DNA from: Aestuariibius insulae
Lineage (GTDB): Bacteria > Pseudomonadota > Alphaproteobacteria > Rhodobacterales > Rhodobacteraceae
Length of the DNA stretch: 64,000 nt
Assembly: GCF_040783535.2 (NCBI RefSeq)
Contig: NZ_JBFONW020000001.1
Location: forward strand, 1,178,001 to 1,242,000
Direction: 5' to 3'
This document shows, one piece after another, positions 17,766-25,981 of this stretch (the stretch's first letter is position 1; every line of letters begins with the position of its first letter). Under the pieces are notes generated by a model, which ran no database searches, had not been told where the DNA came from, and saw only the letters and a program-made list of their open reading frames with translations. The position numbers were made by a program, and so were the translations under genes.

Positions 17766-18685
17766 GTGGTCTGAGGCATCCGGGCCAGGACATCCTCGGT
17801 GACCGGGATCGGGCTGACCGCGCCGTGGCCTGTGACTGAGATCGCGGCGGCAGTCGTGGCATAGGCTGCGGCGTCGCGAGGGGTGTCTCCGGCGGCGAGA
17901 CGGGCTAGGAAGGTGCCGTCGAAACAGTCGCCCGCACCGGTGGCATCGACCGCCTCGACCTTGAGCGGCAGCAGGTGGGTTATCGTCTTGTTATCAGAGA
18001 CTAAAGTGCCCTCCGCCCCCATGGTGAGAGCGACGATTTCAGGGCCCAGATCGTGGTAGAGAGCGATGATGGCTTCGGGGTCTAGGAGGCCGGTGAGCTG
18101 TTGCGCGTCGTCGAGGCCGGGCAGGGCGATATCGGTGATCTTCAGTGCCCGCTCGATCTGGGTTTGCGCTTTGTCCAGCGGCCAAAGCTTGAGACGAAGA
18201 TTGGGGTCGTAGGAGATGCGGGCGCCGGCCTCTTTCGCGATTTGCGCGGCAAGGAGAGCGGCCTCGTTCGATCTGTCGCTGATGGCTTGGGTGATGCCCG
18301 AGAAATGCAGGATCTTTGTCTTTTGCAGCGGCTCTTTGGGCAGGGTTTCGGGCGCGAACTGCGCGGCAGCAGAGCCTGCGCGCCGGTAGTCGAAGACATG
18401 ACCTTGATCGGTTTGGCGTATGAAATAAAGGCCTGTGGGAGCGTTGCGGTCTGTTTCGGTGTGGCTGTGATCGACGCCTTCGGTGCTCCAGAGATCGCGA
18501 AAGCTTTGCCCGAAGCCGTCGTCGCCGAGCCGGGTGACGATCCCGGCTTTCGCGCCTTGGCGGGCGGCGGCGATGGCGACGTTCGAGACGTCTCCGCCAT
18601 GGCCCGAGCGCCAGTCGTCACCGGAGATATGAGCGAATTCGAAGAGCGGCTCGCCGAGGGTCAGAAGGTCGTAAGTCATGCCCAT
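17762..18685 (-). CDS. kdgK: PfkB-family sugar kinase, probable 2-keto-3-deoxygluconate kinase
   Basis: A 307-residue ribokinase-fold protein. N-terminal LLTLGEPLFEF and the GGDVSNVAIAAARQGAK substrate segment, GLYFIRQT in the lid region, and the C-terminal catalytic/anion-hole motif DATGAGDCFDGTFLA are present. The GEPL/GLYF pattern fits KDG kinases, which phosphorylate 2-keto-3-deoxygluconate to KDPG for the Entner-Doudoroff aldolase. A sugar-acid dehydratase, TRAP transporter and LacI regulator lie within 9 kb, which supports the call. Start may be ATG 18685 or the ATG two codons later. Confidence 0.82.
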   Translation of the reverse strand: MGMTYDLLTLGEPLFEFAHISGDDWRSGHGGDVSNVAIAAARQGAKAGIVTRLGDDGFGQSFRDLWSTEGVDHSHTETDRNAPTGLYFIRQTDQGHVFDYRRAGSAAAQFAPETLPKEPLQKTKILHFSGITQAISDRSNEAALLAAQIAKEAGARISYDPNLRLKLWPLDKAQTQIERALKITDIALPGLDDAQQLTGLLDPEAIIALYHDLGPEIVALTMGAEGTLVSDNKTITHLLPLKVEAVDATGAGDCFDGTFLARLAAGDTPRDAAAYATTAAAISVTGHGAVSPIPVTEDVLARMPQTT

Positions 18686-19143
18686 TGATCGCGCCGCTTG
18701 GAGAGGGCGGCAAGGGGAAAGGGGCGGGTGCGCGGAGAATGGTTAACGATTCTTTTGGGGCGGAATCGGGGGTTCGGTATCCGGTCGGTATTGCGTCGGT
18801 ATCTGGTCGGTGGATTGCAGGAGCGCTTCGGGGTTAACGGGGCGATCTGTCGCCATCAGGCGCAACGGGATGGGAAAGCGAGGCGCGCGCCAGGCCCAAT
18901 GCGATCCCGAAGCGTTTCGGTCCGAGATTGCGGCATCAGGTTCAGGCGGCAGTCACCCGCAGGGGAGCCCTGCTCGGGACGGTGGAGGCGGGGTGGGGGC
19001 GCGGGCCATGCTTTGGCGAGCTGAGCAGCTTTCACTTGTGAAGCCATTTGGACCGACTATAGAGTTCAGCCCAGACGCTATTCAAAGATTTGAGATTTCA
19101 AGCGGTAGATCTATCGCGCCCAAAGTAAGAGAGAACAAGTAAT
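18686..19143. other. 458-bp intergenic region between kdgK and the HExxH gene
   Basis: Short open frames here have no family similarity or ribosome site and I leave them out. The region holds the second copy of the 11-bp phased repeat (18774-18812) just after GGTTAACGATTCTTTT. Base composition shifts toward AT in the last 100 bp, before the HExxH gene. It probably contains the divergent promoters of kdgK and of the HExxH gene, but I see no clear -35/-10 pair. Confidence 0.6.
18774..18812 (+). repeat. four-unit 11-bp phased repeat, second copy
   Basis: TCGGTAT starts at 18774, 18785 and 18796, and the truncated unit TCGGTG at 18807, again exactly 11 bp apart, with spacers CCGG, TGCG and CTGG. 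The layout is identical to that at 762-801. Both arrays sit between a minus-strand gene on the left and a plus-strand gene on the right. Confidence 0.8.
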
Positions 19144-20160
19144 ATGGCCCTGTCCCAAGACCGTGGTGGTCGTAAGCTAACGGCCGGGGAAATCACCCTG
19201 CTTCGCGAAATCTTCGCCACCGGTGTGATCTTCGATCTGGTTCGTATTCATAATGGCTATATCGATGATGAAGCGAAGAAGGATTTTCCCGGACGCTCCC
19301 ATGCTTCTGGCAACGATATCTATCTTGTCGGCGATGACTGGCGAGACGATCTGTCCGAAAGCGAAAAGCCGAAGCATATGGCCACGCTGGTTCATGAGGT
19401 AGCTCATATCTGGCAACATCAGAACGGGATCAAAAGTGCGCTCGAAGAGAGCGATCACCACAATCTTACTTTATCAGACCATTACGAATTTATGGGCGAT
19501 ATATACTGGAACAGACTACAGCGAAAGATCAAGGAGCTTCAAAGGAAGTACGAAGGCCTTACTAAAGAAGCAGCTACAGATAGCATTGCTGCAAAGGACT
19601 GTGTCCTTATCGATAAAATGCATAACGCGTTTGAGAAAGAATATTATTACAACACGCTCTACAAGAAGGACAAGGGAGAATACTGGGAGGCAGAAGCATG
19701 GGATCCTGTGTTCGAGTTTGGGCCACAGCCTGAATACCAAACCGCGTGGGCTATCTATTCCAACGATCGGTTCCTGTCGCATCTCGGTGCAGCCGCACAG
19801 CCCAGAGTAGGCGAGCGACTCTCCGATTTTCTTTGGCGCACCAGCACATTTGTTCAGGGTCGGTTTAAGACGAAGAATAAACTGGTCGATGCAATGCGAG
19901 ACGCGGCGTTCGACGATACCCATGAGCATCATTCGTCTCTCAGCGATTACAATTATATGATGCAAACGCCGGGGTCGGTTTCCTTTTTGACATTGCGAAC
20001 GGAAGCACAGGCGCAGCTTGTTACGGATTATTTCCTGATTAAACGCGGCCACGATCCGAGAATCGTCATGTCTGGCGGTGATCTTCGTCCCCGCCCGCCT
20101 TTGAGCTTCTATAAATCGATCATTCCTTTTCTTCCGCAAGCACAGCCTTTTCGCAATTAG
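19144..20160 (+). CDS. putative HExxH metallopeptidase-like protein, hypothetical
   Basis: A 338-residue protein with no signal peptide. Near the N-terminus it reads KLTAGEITLLREIFATG and VRIHNGYI, and at about residue 82 HMATLVHEVAHIWQHQNG: an HExxH zinc site whose setting recalls the 'vgr-related' / extracellular-contractile-injection-core (DUF4157-like) proteins, which share LTPGE...RIH...HExxHxxQ. The remaining 200 residues, rich in Lys, Tyr and Asp, match nothing I know. Codon use is clearly AT-richer than that of the flanking genes, which suggests recent acquisition. It stands alone between kdgK and a convergent dehydratase gene. The protease activity and the link to a secretion system are inference only. 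Confidence 0.7.
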   Translation: MALSQDRGGRKLTAGEITLLREIFATGVIFDLVRIHNGYIDDEAKKDFPGRSHASGNDIYLVGDDWRDDLSESEKPKHMATLVHEVAHIWQHQNGIKSALEESDHHNLTLSDHYEFMGDIYWNRLQRKIKELQRKYEGLTKEAATDSIAAKDCVLIDKMHNAFEKEYYYNTLYKKDKGEYWEAEAWDPVFEFGPQPEYQTAWAIYSNDRFLSHLGAAAQPRVGERLSDFLWRTSTFVQGRFKTKNKLVDAMRDAAFDDTHEHHSSLSDYNYMMQTPGSVSFLTLRTEAQAQLVTDYFLIKRGHDPRIVMSGGDLRPRPPLSFYKSIIPFLPQAQPFRN

Positions 20161-20199
20161 GCATTTCGCGCTTTACGCGGGAGAGATGACTTCCGGTCT

Positions 20200-21996
20200 C
20201 TAGTGATTATTCCGCGGCAACCCCTTTGAGGCGATGTCGCGGAAATCGGGGGCTCCGTCGAGGACCATGCCATCGGCGAAGGGTTTGACCTTTTCGCGGA
20301 AGAGGGCCTGCCAGGGGGTTTGGCTGTCAGGGGAGGGGAAGCCTCCGGCGGCCTCGAGGGTTTGGCGGCGAGAGGCGAGGGCGTCTTCGCTCACCAGCAT
20401 GTCGGCTTTGCGGGCTTTGAGGTCGACGCGGATGCGGTCTCCGGATTGGAGGAGGGCGAGGCCGCCTCCGTCTGCGGCCTCAGGCGAGGCGTTGAGGATC
20501 GAGGCGCTGCCGGAGGTGCCCGATTGGCGGCCGTCGCCGATGCAGGCCATGGCGTGGACGCCCTTCTTGATGAGGTAGGAGGGCGGGCGCATGTTCACGA
20601 CTTCGGCGCCGCCCGGATAGCCCTTGGGGCCCGCGCCGCGCATGACGAGGATGGCGTCCGGCGTGATACCCAGGGCGGGATCGTCGATGCGATGGTGAAA
20701 GTCCTCGGGGCCATCGAAGACGACGGCGGGCCCTTCGAAGGCGTCGGGATCGTCGGGATTAGACAGGTAGCGGTCACGGAATTCGGCGCCGATGGCCGAG
20801 GTTTTCATGATGGCGCTGTCGAAGAGATTGCCGGAGAGGTTGAGAAAGCCCGCATCGGTCTTGAGCGGCTTCTCGGGGCTGAGGATGACCTCTGCGTTGT
20901 GGACGGGGGCATTTTGATAGGTCTCGCCGATGGTCTTGCCGGTGATGCAGAGTGCGTCGGGGTGGGGCAGCAGGCCCGCGCGGAGAAGCTGGCCGATGAC
21001 GGCGGGGACGCCGCCGGCATGGTGGAAGTCCTCGCCGAGGTAGTCTCCGACCGGCTGGAGGTTCACGAGGAGGGGGATGTGGTGGCCGATCCTCTCCCAG
21101 TCGTCGTTGGTGAGCGTGATGCCGAGATGGGCGGCCATGGCATTGAGATGGATGGGCGCGTTGGTCGAGCCGCCCAGGGCGGAGTTGACGACGATGGCAT
21201 TCTCGAAGGAGGCGCGGGTCATGATCTGGGCGGGACGGCGGTCTTGCATCACGGCCTCAACGGCGGCTTTGCCGGTGTGATAAGCCATCTGCCCGCGCTC
21301 TCGATAGGGGGCGGGGATGGCCGCCGAGCCGGGGAGCTGCATGCCGAGCGCCTCGGCGAGCGAATTCATCGTGGTCGCGGTGCCCATCGTGTTGCAGTAG
21401 CCCGTCGAAGGGGCGGAGGAGGCGGCGATCTCGAGGAATTCGGCGGCGTCGATTTCGCCTGCGGCGAGGCGCTGGCGGCTTTCCCAGATGACCGAGCCGG
21501 AGCCCGCGCGCTTGCCCTTGTGCCAGCCGTTGAGCATCGGCCCGACGGAGAGCGCGATGGCGGGGATGTTGACGGTGGCGGCGGCCATCAGGAGGGCTGG
21601 CGTGGTCTTGTCGCAGCCGATGGTCAAGAGGACGCCGTCGATCGGGTAGCCGTAGAGGATCTCGACCAGGCTAAGATAGGCGAGGTTGCGGTCGAGCATC
21701 GCGGTGGGGCGCTTGCCGGTCTCCTGAATCGGGTGGCAGGGGAATTCGAGCGGCAGGCCGCCCGCGTCGCGGATCGCCTGAGCGGAGCGCTTTGCCAGAT
21801 CGACATGGTGGCGGTTGCAGGGCGAGAGGTCGGAGCCCGTCTGCGCGATACCGATGATCGGGCGGTTGGAGCGGAGCTCTTCAGGAGTGAGGCCGAAGTT
21901 GAGATAGCGCTCGAGATAGAGCGCGGTCATCTCGGGATCGGCGAGGTTGTCGAACCAGGAGCGGGAGCGGAGAGTGGGGGTGTCGGCGGAGGTCAT
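20200..21996 (-). CDS. IlvD/Edd-family sugar-acid dehydratase
   Basis: A 598-residue dehydratase of the dihydroxy-acid/phosphogluconate dehydratase superfamily. The three iron-sulfur ligand regions are visible: GSDLSPCNRHHVDLA, TIGCDKTTPALLMAA and STGYCNTMGTATTMNSLAE. The long N-terminal form starting RSRSWFDNLADPEMTALYLERY is typical of the L-arabonate/D-xylonate-type clade and not of the biosynthetic IlvD. It removes water from an aldonic acid to give a 2-keto-3-deoxy acid, which would feed the nearby KDG kinase. It is the last gene of the minus-strand TRAP operon, 31 bp after a substrate-binding-domain gene. The exact sugar acid is not readable from sequence. Confidence 0.88.
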   Translation of the reverse strand: MTSADTPTLRSRSWFDNLADPEMTALYLERYLNFGLTPEELRSNRPIIGIAQTGSDLSPCNRHHVDLAKRSAQAIRDAGGLPLEFPCHPIQETGKRPTAMLDRNLAYLSLVEILYGYPIDGVLLTIGCDKTTPALLMAAATVNIPAIALSVGPMLNGWHKGKRAGSGSVIWESRQRLAAGEIDAAEFLEIAASSAPSTGYCNTMGTATTMNSLAEALGMQLPGSAAIPAPYRERGQMAYHTGKAAVEAVMQDRRPAQIMTRASFENAIVVNSALGGSTNAPIHLNAMAAHLGITLTNDDWERIGHHIPLLVNLQPVGDYLGEDFHHAGGVPAVIGQLLRAGLLPHPDALCITGKTIGETYQNAPVHNAEVILSPEKPLKTDAGFLNLSGNLFDSAIMKTSAIGAEFRDRYLSNPDDPDAFEGPAVVFDGPEDFHHRIDDPALGITPDAILVMRGAGPKGYPGGAEVVNMRPPSYLIKKGVHAMACIGDGRQSGTSGSASILNASPEAADGGGLALLQSGDRIRVDLKARKADMLVSEDALASRRQTLEAAGGFPSPDSQTPWQALFREKVKPFADGMVLDGAPDFRDIASKGLPRNNH

Positions 21997-22027
21997 GGGG
22001 CGGGGTCCTTTTGCGCGCTGGCTTGGG

Positions 22028-22756
22028 TCACCTTTGGCGGTTGTGCGGAGGGCTCACAAGGTCGATCTCGGCATCGGTGAAGCCGTAGCCCGCCATCATG
22101 CGTCGGTGGTCGGGGCTTCCGAGGTATTGGGACAGGATTTCATTTGCCCGGTCGAGCAGGTCCGGGCGGGAGAGGGCGACCGCGAAGGCGCCATAGGCGG
22201 GGGCCTTTTCCGAGCTAGGGACCGCTACGACCTCGAGCGGTTTGTCGGGATGGCCGGCCAGAAAGCCTGCATGGGCCCGGGCCACGCTGGCATAGGCGGA
22301 GACAGTCCCGTTCTCGACCGCTGCGGCGGCGTCTTCATAGGTCTCGAAGGCGGTGATGCGGCTTTCGGGGAGGCCGAGATCGCGGGCGGTGCGGTGCTGG
22401 ATCTGGTCCCGAATGACCGCGAGGGTGCCGTTGGCCGTCTTGGCCAGCGACCGGTAGCCGGTGATGGCGTGCGGGTTTCCTTCGGGCACCAGCAGGCCAT
22501 CCGGAAGCGCCCAGATCGGACGGGTGAAGGTGGCGATCTTGCTCCGCTCTTCGGAGGAGAAGAGGCCGGTGGTCATCTGCCAGTCGCCACGGGTCAGACC
22601 CGGCAGGAGGTCGGCGAACTCGGTTTGTACCGGGGCAAACTCCTCGTCGTTGATCTGTTTAAAAACGTGCCGGGCCAGATCGATATCGCATCCGGCGAGC
22701 GTGCCGCTCTCATTGTGATAGTTGAACGGGGGCTCGATGATGTAGGCGAAGGTCAT
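22028..22756 (-). CDS. periplasmic-binding-protein-like (PBP/SBP_bac_3) protein lacking a signal peptide
   Basis: A 242-residue class II binding-protein fold: YIIEPPFNYHNESGTLAGCDIDLARHV is the ligand-pocket start normally found right after a signal peptide, followed by GLFSSEERSKIATFTRP and a DAAAAVENGTVSAYAS hinge. The mature domain begins at residue 1, and an in-frame TAA lies four codons upstream: that TAA is the stop of the DctM gene. GGAGAG between the two is the ribosome site. So the protein should stay cytosolic, unlike its transporter relatives. It may be a ligand sensor or an enzyme; function unknown. Confidence 0.75.
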   Translation of the reverse strand: MTFAYIIEPPFNYHNESGTLAGCDIDLARHVFKQINDEEFAPVQTEFADLLPGLTRGDWQMTTGLFSSEERSKIATFTRPIWALPDGLLVPEGNPHAITGYRSLAKTANGTLAVIRDQIQHRTARDLGLPESRITAFETYEDAAAAVENGTVSAYASVARAHAGFLAGHPDKPLEVVAVPSSEKAPAYGAFAVALSRPDLLDRANEILSQYLGSPDHRRMMAGYGFTDAEIDLVSPPHNRQR

Positions 22757-22768
22757 GTCTGGCTCTCC

Positions 22769-24085
22769 TTATCCCCCCGCGATCGCGGGGAAGGCGATGA
22801 GGATCGCGAGGGCCAGAATCTGCAGACAGATGAAGGGGAGGAGGGAGCGGAAGATCTCTCCCAGCGAGATGTCGGGCGGGGTGACGGACTTGAGGTAGAA
22901 GGCGGCGGGGCCGAAGGGGGGCGAGAGGAAGCTGACCTGCATGTTCATCGCGAAGACGACGCCGAACCAGACGGGATCAAGGCCCATCTCTCGGATGATC
23001 GGCACGAAGATCGGCATGGTTAATAGCGCGATGCCGACCCAGTCGAGGAACATGCCGAGCACGAACAGGATCGCCATCATGAAGAGGACGACGATGGTGG
23101 GATTGTCCGAGATGCCGGTGATGAGGCCTGAGACGAACTGGATGCCGCCCATCAGGTTGAAGACGCCGACGAGGGCGGAGGCTCCGATGCCGATCCAGAC
23201 GATCATGCCGACGGTGGCGAGCGTTTGACGGGCGGCGCCCATCAGTAGGGTGAGGGAGAATTCGCCCCGGATGACGGTGGAGAGCGTGACGCCGATGACG
23301 CCGATAGCGGAGGCTTCGGTGACGGATGCGATGCCGCCGTAGATCGAGCCGAGAACGAAGATCACCACCATGATCGGCAGGATCAGGCCTTTGAGGAGGC
23401 GGAGCTTTTCGGCGGTTGGGATCTCTCCCTGTTCGGGGATCGGGGCGATGCTGGGGTCGAGATAGGCGCGGATCAGGACGTAGGCGACGTAGAAGCTGGC
23501 CAGCATCAGGCCGGGGATGAAGGCGGCGGTGAATAGGTCTCCGATCGAGACCGACGCGGTGAGGCCGTAGATGATGAGCACGATCGAGGGCGGCACCATC
23601 GTGCCGAGCGCGCCGCCCGCGCAGCAGACGCCGATGGCGAGCCGCCGGTCGTATCCGAGGCGCAGCATTTGGGGCAGCGCGAGGAGGCCAAGGAGGACGA
23701 CTTCGCCGCCGATGATGCCGGACATGGCCGCCAGGATGACGGCGACAAGCAGCGTCTGGATGGCGACGCCGCCTCTGAGCCGCCCTCCGACGACGCGCAT
23801 CGCGTCGAAGAGGTCGCGGGCGATGCCCGAACGGTCGAGGATCGCGGCCATCAACACGAACATCGGGACGGAGACGAAGACGAAGGAATTGACGAAGGAG
23901 AAGATGCGGGAGGTGATCAGCGGGACGGCCATGGGGCCGAACCAGCCGAGCGCAAAGATCAGCGCGACGAGCAGGGTGACGAAGGCCAGCGGCATGCCGG
24001 TGAGCAGCAGGCCGATGAGCATGACGAGCATGGCGAAGGTCGCCCATTCGATGCCCATGGCGGAGAGGTCGGGGAGGAGGTCCAT
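22769..24085 (-). CDS. dctM: TRAP transporter large permease (DctM)
   Basis: A 438-residue inner-membrane protein with about 12 hydrophobic helices. I start it at ATG 24085 (MDLLPDLSAMGIEWATF); a frame from 24202 reads through a repeat element. Family landmarks: GMPLAFVTLL, VPMFVLMAAILDRSGIARDLFD, GCAGGALG-type loop (CCAGGALGTMVPPSI) and MFLDWVGIALLTMPIFVPI. Together with DctQ and DctP it forms a sodium-driven TRAP importer, here probably for a sugar acid. It lies downstream of dctQ, separated by a REP-like hairpin, and ends four codons before an in-frame binding-protein gene. Confidence 0.93.
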   Translation of the reverse strand: MDLLPDLSAMGIEWATFAMLVMLIGLLLTGMPLAFVTLLVALIFALGWFGPMAVPLITSRIFSFVNSFVFVSVPMFVLMAAILDRSGIARDLFDAMRVVGGRLRGGVAIQTLLVAVILAAMSGIIGGEVVLLGLLALPQMLRLGYDRRLAIGVCCAGGALGTMVPPSIVLIIYGLTASVSIGDLFTAAFIPGLMLASFYVAYVLIRAYLDPSIAPIPEQGEIPTAEKLRLLKGLILPIMVVIFVLGSIYGGIASVTEASAIGVIGVTLSTVIRGEFSLTLLMGAARQTLATVGMIVWIGIGASALVGVFNLMGGIQFVSGLITGISDNPTIVVLFMMAILFVLGMFLDWVGIALLTMPIFVPIIREMGLDPVWFGVVFAMNMQVSFLSPPFGPAAFYLKSVTPPDISLGEIFRSLLPFICLQILALAILIAFPAIAGG

Positions 24086-24150
24086 CAGGGGTGGGCCGTG
24101 GGTTTGGGAGCGATAAGCGGAGGGCAGCGTCCGAGCCTGGGGGAGCGTGA

Positions 24151-24187
24151 AGCGCCCTCCCATGGGGAGGGTCGGGCGCTGCCCGGC
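24151..24187. repeat. REP-like GC-rich hairpin, copy 2
   Basis: AGCGCCC (24151-24157) pairs with GGGCGCT (24174-24180), with an inner CCCTCCCC/GGGGAGGG stem, followed by GCCCGGCG. It shares outer arms, flank and tail with the copy at 2068-2107, while the inner stem differs but remains paired. It lies in the 136-bp gap between dctQ and dctM. Confidence 0.72.
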
Positions 24188-24221
24188 GGTGCCACCGGGC
24201 ATAAGGTCTGGCCGAGCTGTC

Positions 24222-24776
24222 TCACTGGCCTTTGCCGCGCGCGTAGTTGATCGCGAGGATCGTGAACTGGATCGCCAGCAAGATTAGGACGACGAAGAGA
24301 AAGAGTTTCAGCAGGCCCGGTGTCGGCGGATCCCAGGCAGAGCCGGTGGTCTCGAAGCGGATGTCTCCCGCCGGGGTCCAGACTGCGCGGGCGACGGAGG
24401 TCCACATCGCGGCGGCGAAGGCTGCCGAGGACAGGGCGCAGACGATCGAGATGACGACGTTGAAGATCCGGCGCAGGCGGCCCGAGAGCTGGTCGTAGAT
24501 CAGGACGACGCGGATATGCGCGTCGCGCGCGGCGACATAGAGCCCGCCGAAGACGAAGGCGGCGGCGTTCAAGAAGATGACCATCTCGTGCGCCCAGATC
24601 GTGGGTCGGTTCAGACCGTAGCGCAGGATCACCTCCAGAAAGAGGATGCCGGCGGAGGCGAGGATGCCGATGGCGAAGATCACGCCGATGGCGTTGATCG
24701 CCCGGCCATAGAGCCCTGCCGCTTCGGCGGAGCCGGGATCTTCGCGTGCGGGAAGGGGATCGGGCGTGTCGGTCAT
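24222..24776 (-). CDS. dctQ: TRAP transporter small permease (DctQ)
   Basis: A 184-residue four-helix membrane protein, started at ATG 24776 (MTDTPDPLPAREDPG); the longer frame from 25118 overlaps dctP out of frame. Helices lie at about residues 28-48, 66-82, 105-127 and 152-174, with the family motif EVILRYGLNRPTIWAHEMV and AARDAHIRVVLIYDQL. It is the small subunit of the TRAP importer, between the binding protein and the large permease. The 50-nt insert before the last helix (TPAGDIRFETTGSAWD) is as in sugar-acid DctQ proteins. Confidence 0.88.
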   Translation of the reverse strand: MTDTPDPLPAREDPGSAEAAGLYGRAINAIGVIFAIGILASAGILFLEVILRYGLNRPTIWAHEMVIFLNAAAFVFGGLYVAARDAHIRVVLIYDQLSGRLRRIFNVVISIVCALSSAAFAAAMWTSVARAVWTPAGDIRFETTGSAWDPPTPGLLKLFLFVVLILLAIQFTILAINYARGKGQ

Positions 24777-24797
24777 GGCGAGGCTCCGGGACGAAGC

Positions 24798-24825
24798 GGC
24801 GGCGCCCCCCGGGGGAGGCGCCGCC
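24798..24825 (-). promoter_or_regulatory. intercistronic stem-loop between dctP and dctQ
   Basis: GGCGGCGCC (24798-24806) and GGCGCCGCC (24817-24825) form a perfect 9-bp stem with a GC-rich loop. On the transcribed minus strand no U-tract follows, so it is more likely a processing or 3'-stabilising element that keeps the binding-protein mRNA abundant relative to the permease part than a full terminator (inference from position). Confidence 0.65.
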
Positions 24826-24835
24826 GGTTTGGAGC

Positions 24836-25843
24836 CTAGTTCAGCAGGCCGTTGGATTCGAGATAGGCGGTGAGCGTGTCGTAGACCTTCTGCGAGGCGT
24901 CCGAGGCTGAGGCTGCCTTTTCCCATTCGGTGGTGGCGATGGAGCGGAAGCGGGCGCGTTCCTCGGCGGGCCAGTCGTGGATCGTGACCTCGCCCGAAGC
25001 TTCGGCTTCGGCGATGGCGGCCTGATCGGCCTCGGCCAGCGCCTCGACCTGCATGGTGGCAAAGTCTGTCACGCTTTGCTCGAGCGCGGTTTGCAGATCT
25101 TCGGGCAAGGCGTCCCACTTGGCCTTGTTCATCGAGACCTCGACAAGGGGCATGGAGTGAAAGCCCGGATAGACCGGGTGAGTGGCCACGTCATGCATGC
25201 CCTGGGCGTGGTTGGTCGAGAAGACCGTGTAGTCGGCGGCATCGATCACGCCTTTGTCGAGCGATGTGAAAACCTCAGATCCCGGCAGGTTGACCGGGGC
25301 GGCGCCCGCGGCGGCGAAGACGCGCTGCACCATGCCTTCGGGGGCGCGCATCTTGAGGCCTTGGAGATCGTCCACACCTTCGAGCGGGACCTTGGAGAGG
25401 AAGGATTCCAGCCCCGGCGTGGTCGCGCCGATGAACTGGAGCCCGTAGGGGTTAAGCATCTCGTTCATCAGCTCCTTGCCGCCGCCACTCTCCATGAAGT
25501 CGAACATTTCCTGCGGGTCGGACCACGCGCCCACGGGGTTGGCGATGAGGCCGAAGGCAGGCTCCTTGCCCGCGAAATAGGAGGTGTCGGTGAAGTGGCC
25601 GTCGAGGATCCCGGCGGCGACCGCGTCCTGCGTTTCGGTATGGGCGACGATGGTCTCGACCGGCAGAAGCTCGACCGTGACGCGGCCGTCGGTCAGCTCG
25701 GAGACGCTTGCGGCCCATTGCTGCTGAAGCTGGAAATTGGCGTTGCCCGCGGGGTCGGATGACTGGAAGCGGAAACTGTGATCCTGGGCGCTGGCGGTTG
25801 AGGCCAGAACGGCAAGCGCTGTGGCGATGAATGTGGCACGCAT
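24836..25843 (-). CDS. dctP: TRAP transporter substrate-binding protein (DctP)
   Basis: A 335-residue periplasmic protein. ATG 25843 is preceded by a strong GGGAGG site and opens a signal peptide (MRATFIATALAVLASTASAQ) with an AXA cleavage site. The DctP fold is clear: FRFQSSDPAGNANFQLQQQW, the GLKMRAPEGMVQRVFAAAGA ligand stretch with its conserved Arg, and SEVFTSLDKGVIDAADYT. It captures the substrate for DctQM. First gene of the minus-strand operon, facing the LacI-type regulator across a 138-bp region with a 16-bp palindrome. Confidence 0.93.
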   Translation of the reverse strand: MRATFIATALAVLASTASAQDHSFRFQSSDPAGNANFQLQQQWAASVSELTDGRVTVELLPVETIVAHTETQDAVAAGILDGHFTDTSYFAGKEPAFGLIANPVGAWSDPQEMFDFMESGGGKELMNEMLNPYGLQFIGATTPGLESFLSKVPLEGVDDLQGLKMRAPEGMVQRVFAAAGAAPVNLPGSEVFTSLDKGVIDAADYTVFSTNHAQGMHDVATHPVYPGFHSMPLVEVSMNKAKWDALPEDLQTALEQSVTDFATMQVEALAEADQAAIAEAEASGEVTIHDWPAEERARFRSIATTEWEKAASASDASQKVYDTLTAYLESNGLLN

Positions 25844-25901
25844 GGTGCATCCTCCCTGATGTCGTGTTCGGATCTTGGGCGATCCGATTGAATGTTGGTT
25901 A

Positions 25902-25917
25902 ATGATTGCGCAATCAT
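25902..25917. promoter_or_regulatory. LacI-family operator, perfect 16-bp palindrome
   Basis: ATGATTGCGCAATCAT is identical to its own reverse complement and has the central CG expected of LacI/GalR operators. It lies 59 bp upstream of the dctP start and 65 bp before the regulator start, in the divergent control region. The obvious ligand-responsive repressor is the adjacent LacI protein, which would control both its own gene and the TRAP/dehydratase operon (inference). Confidence 0.8.
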
Positions 25918-25981
25918 AAGTCAAACCGCGAGATGCTCCAAAGGGTTTGCGGATCGGGTTTCTTGCTGTATTTCAAAGCAG

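Noticed and set aside
18698..19142. Short plus-strand frames between kdgK and the HExxH gene
   Set aside because: Arg/Gly-rich, no ribosome site, cover the 11-bp repeat array.
20320..22080. 586-codon plus-strand open frame over the dehydratase
   Set aside because: Gly/Val/Asp-rich antisense shadow; the minus strand carries the complete IlvD/Edd motifs.
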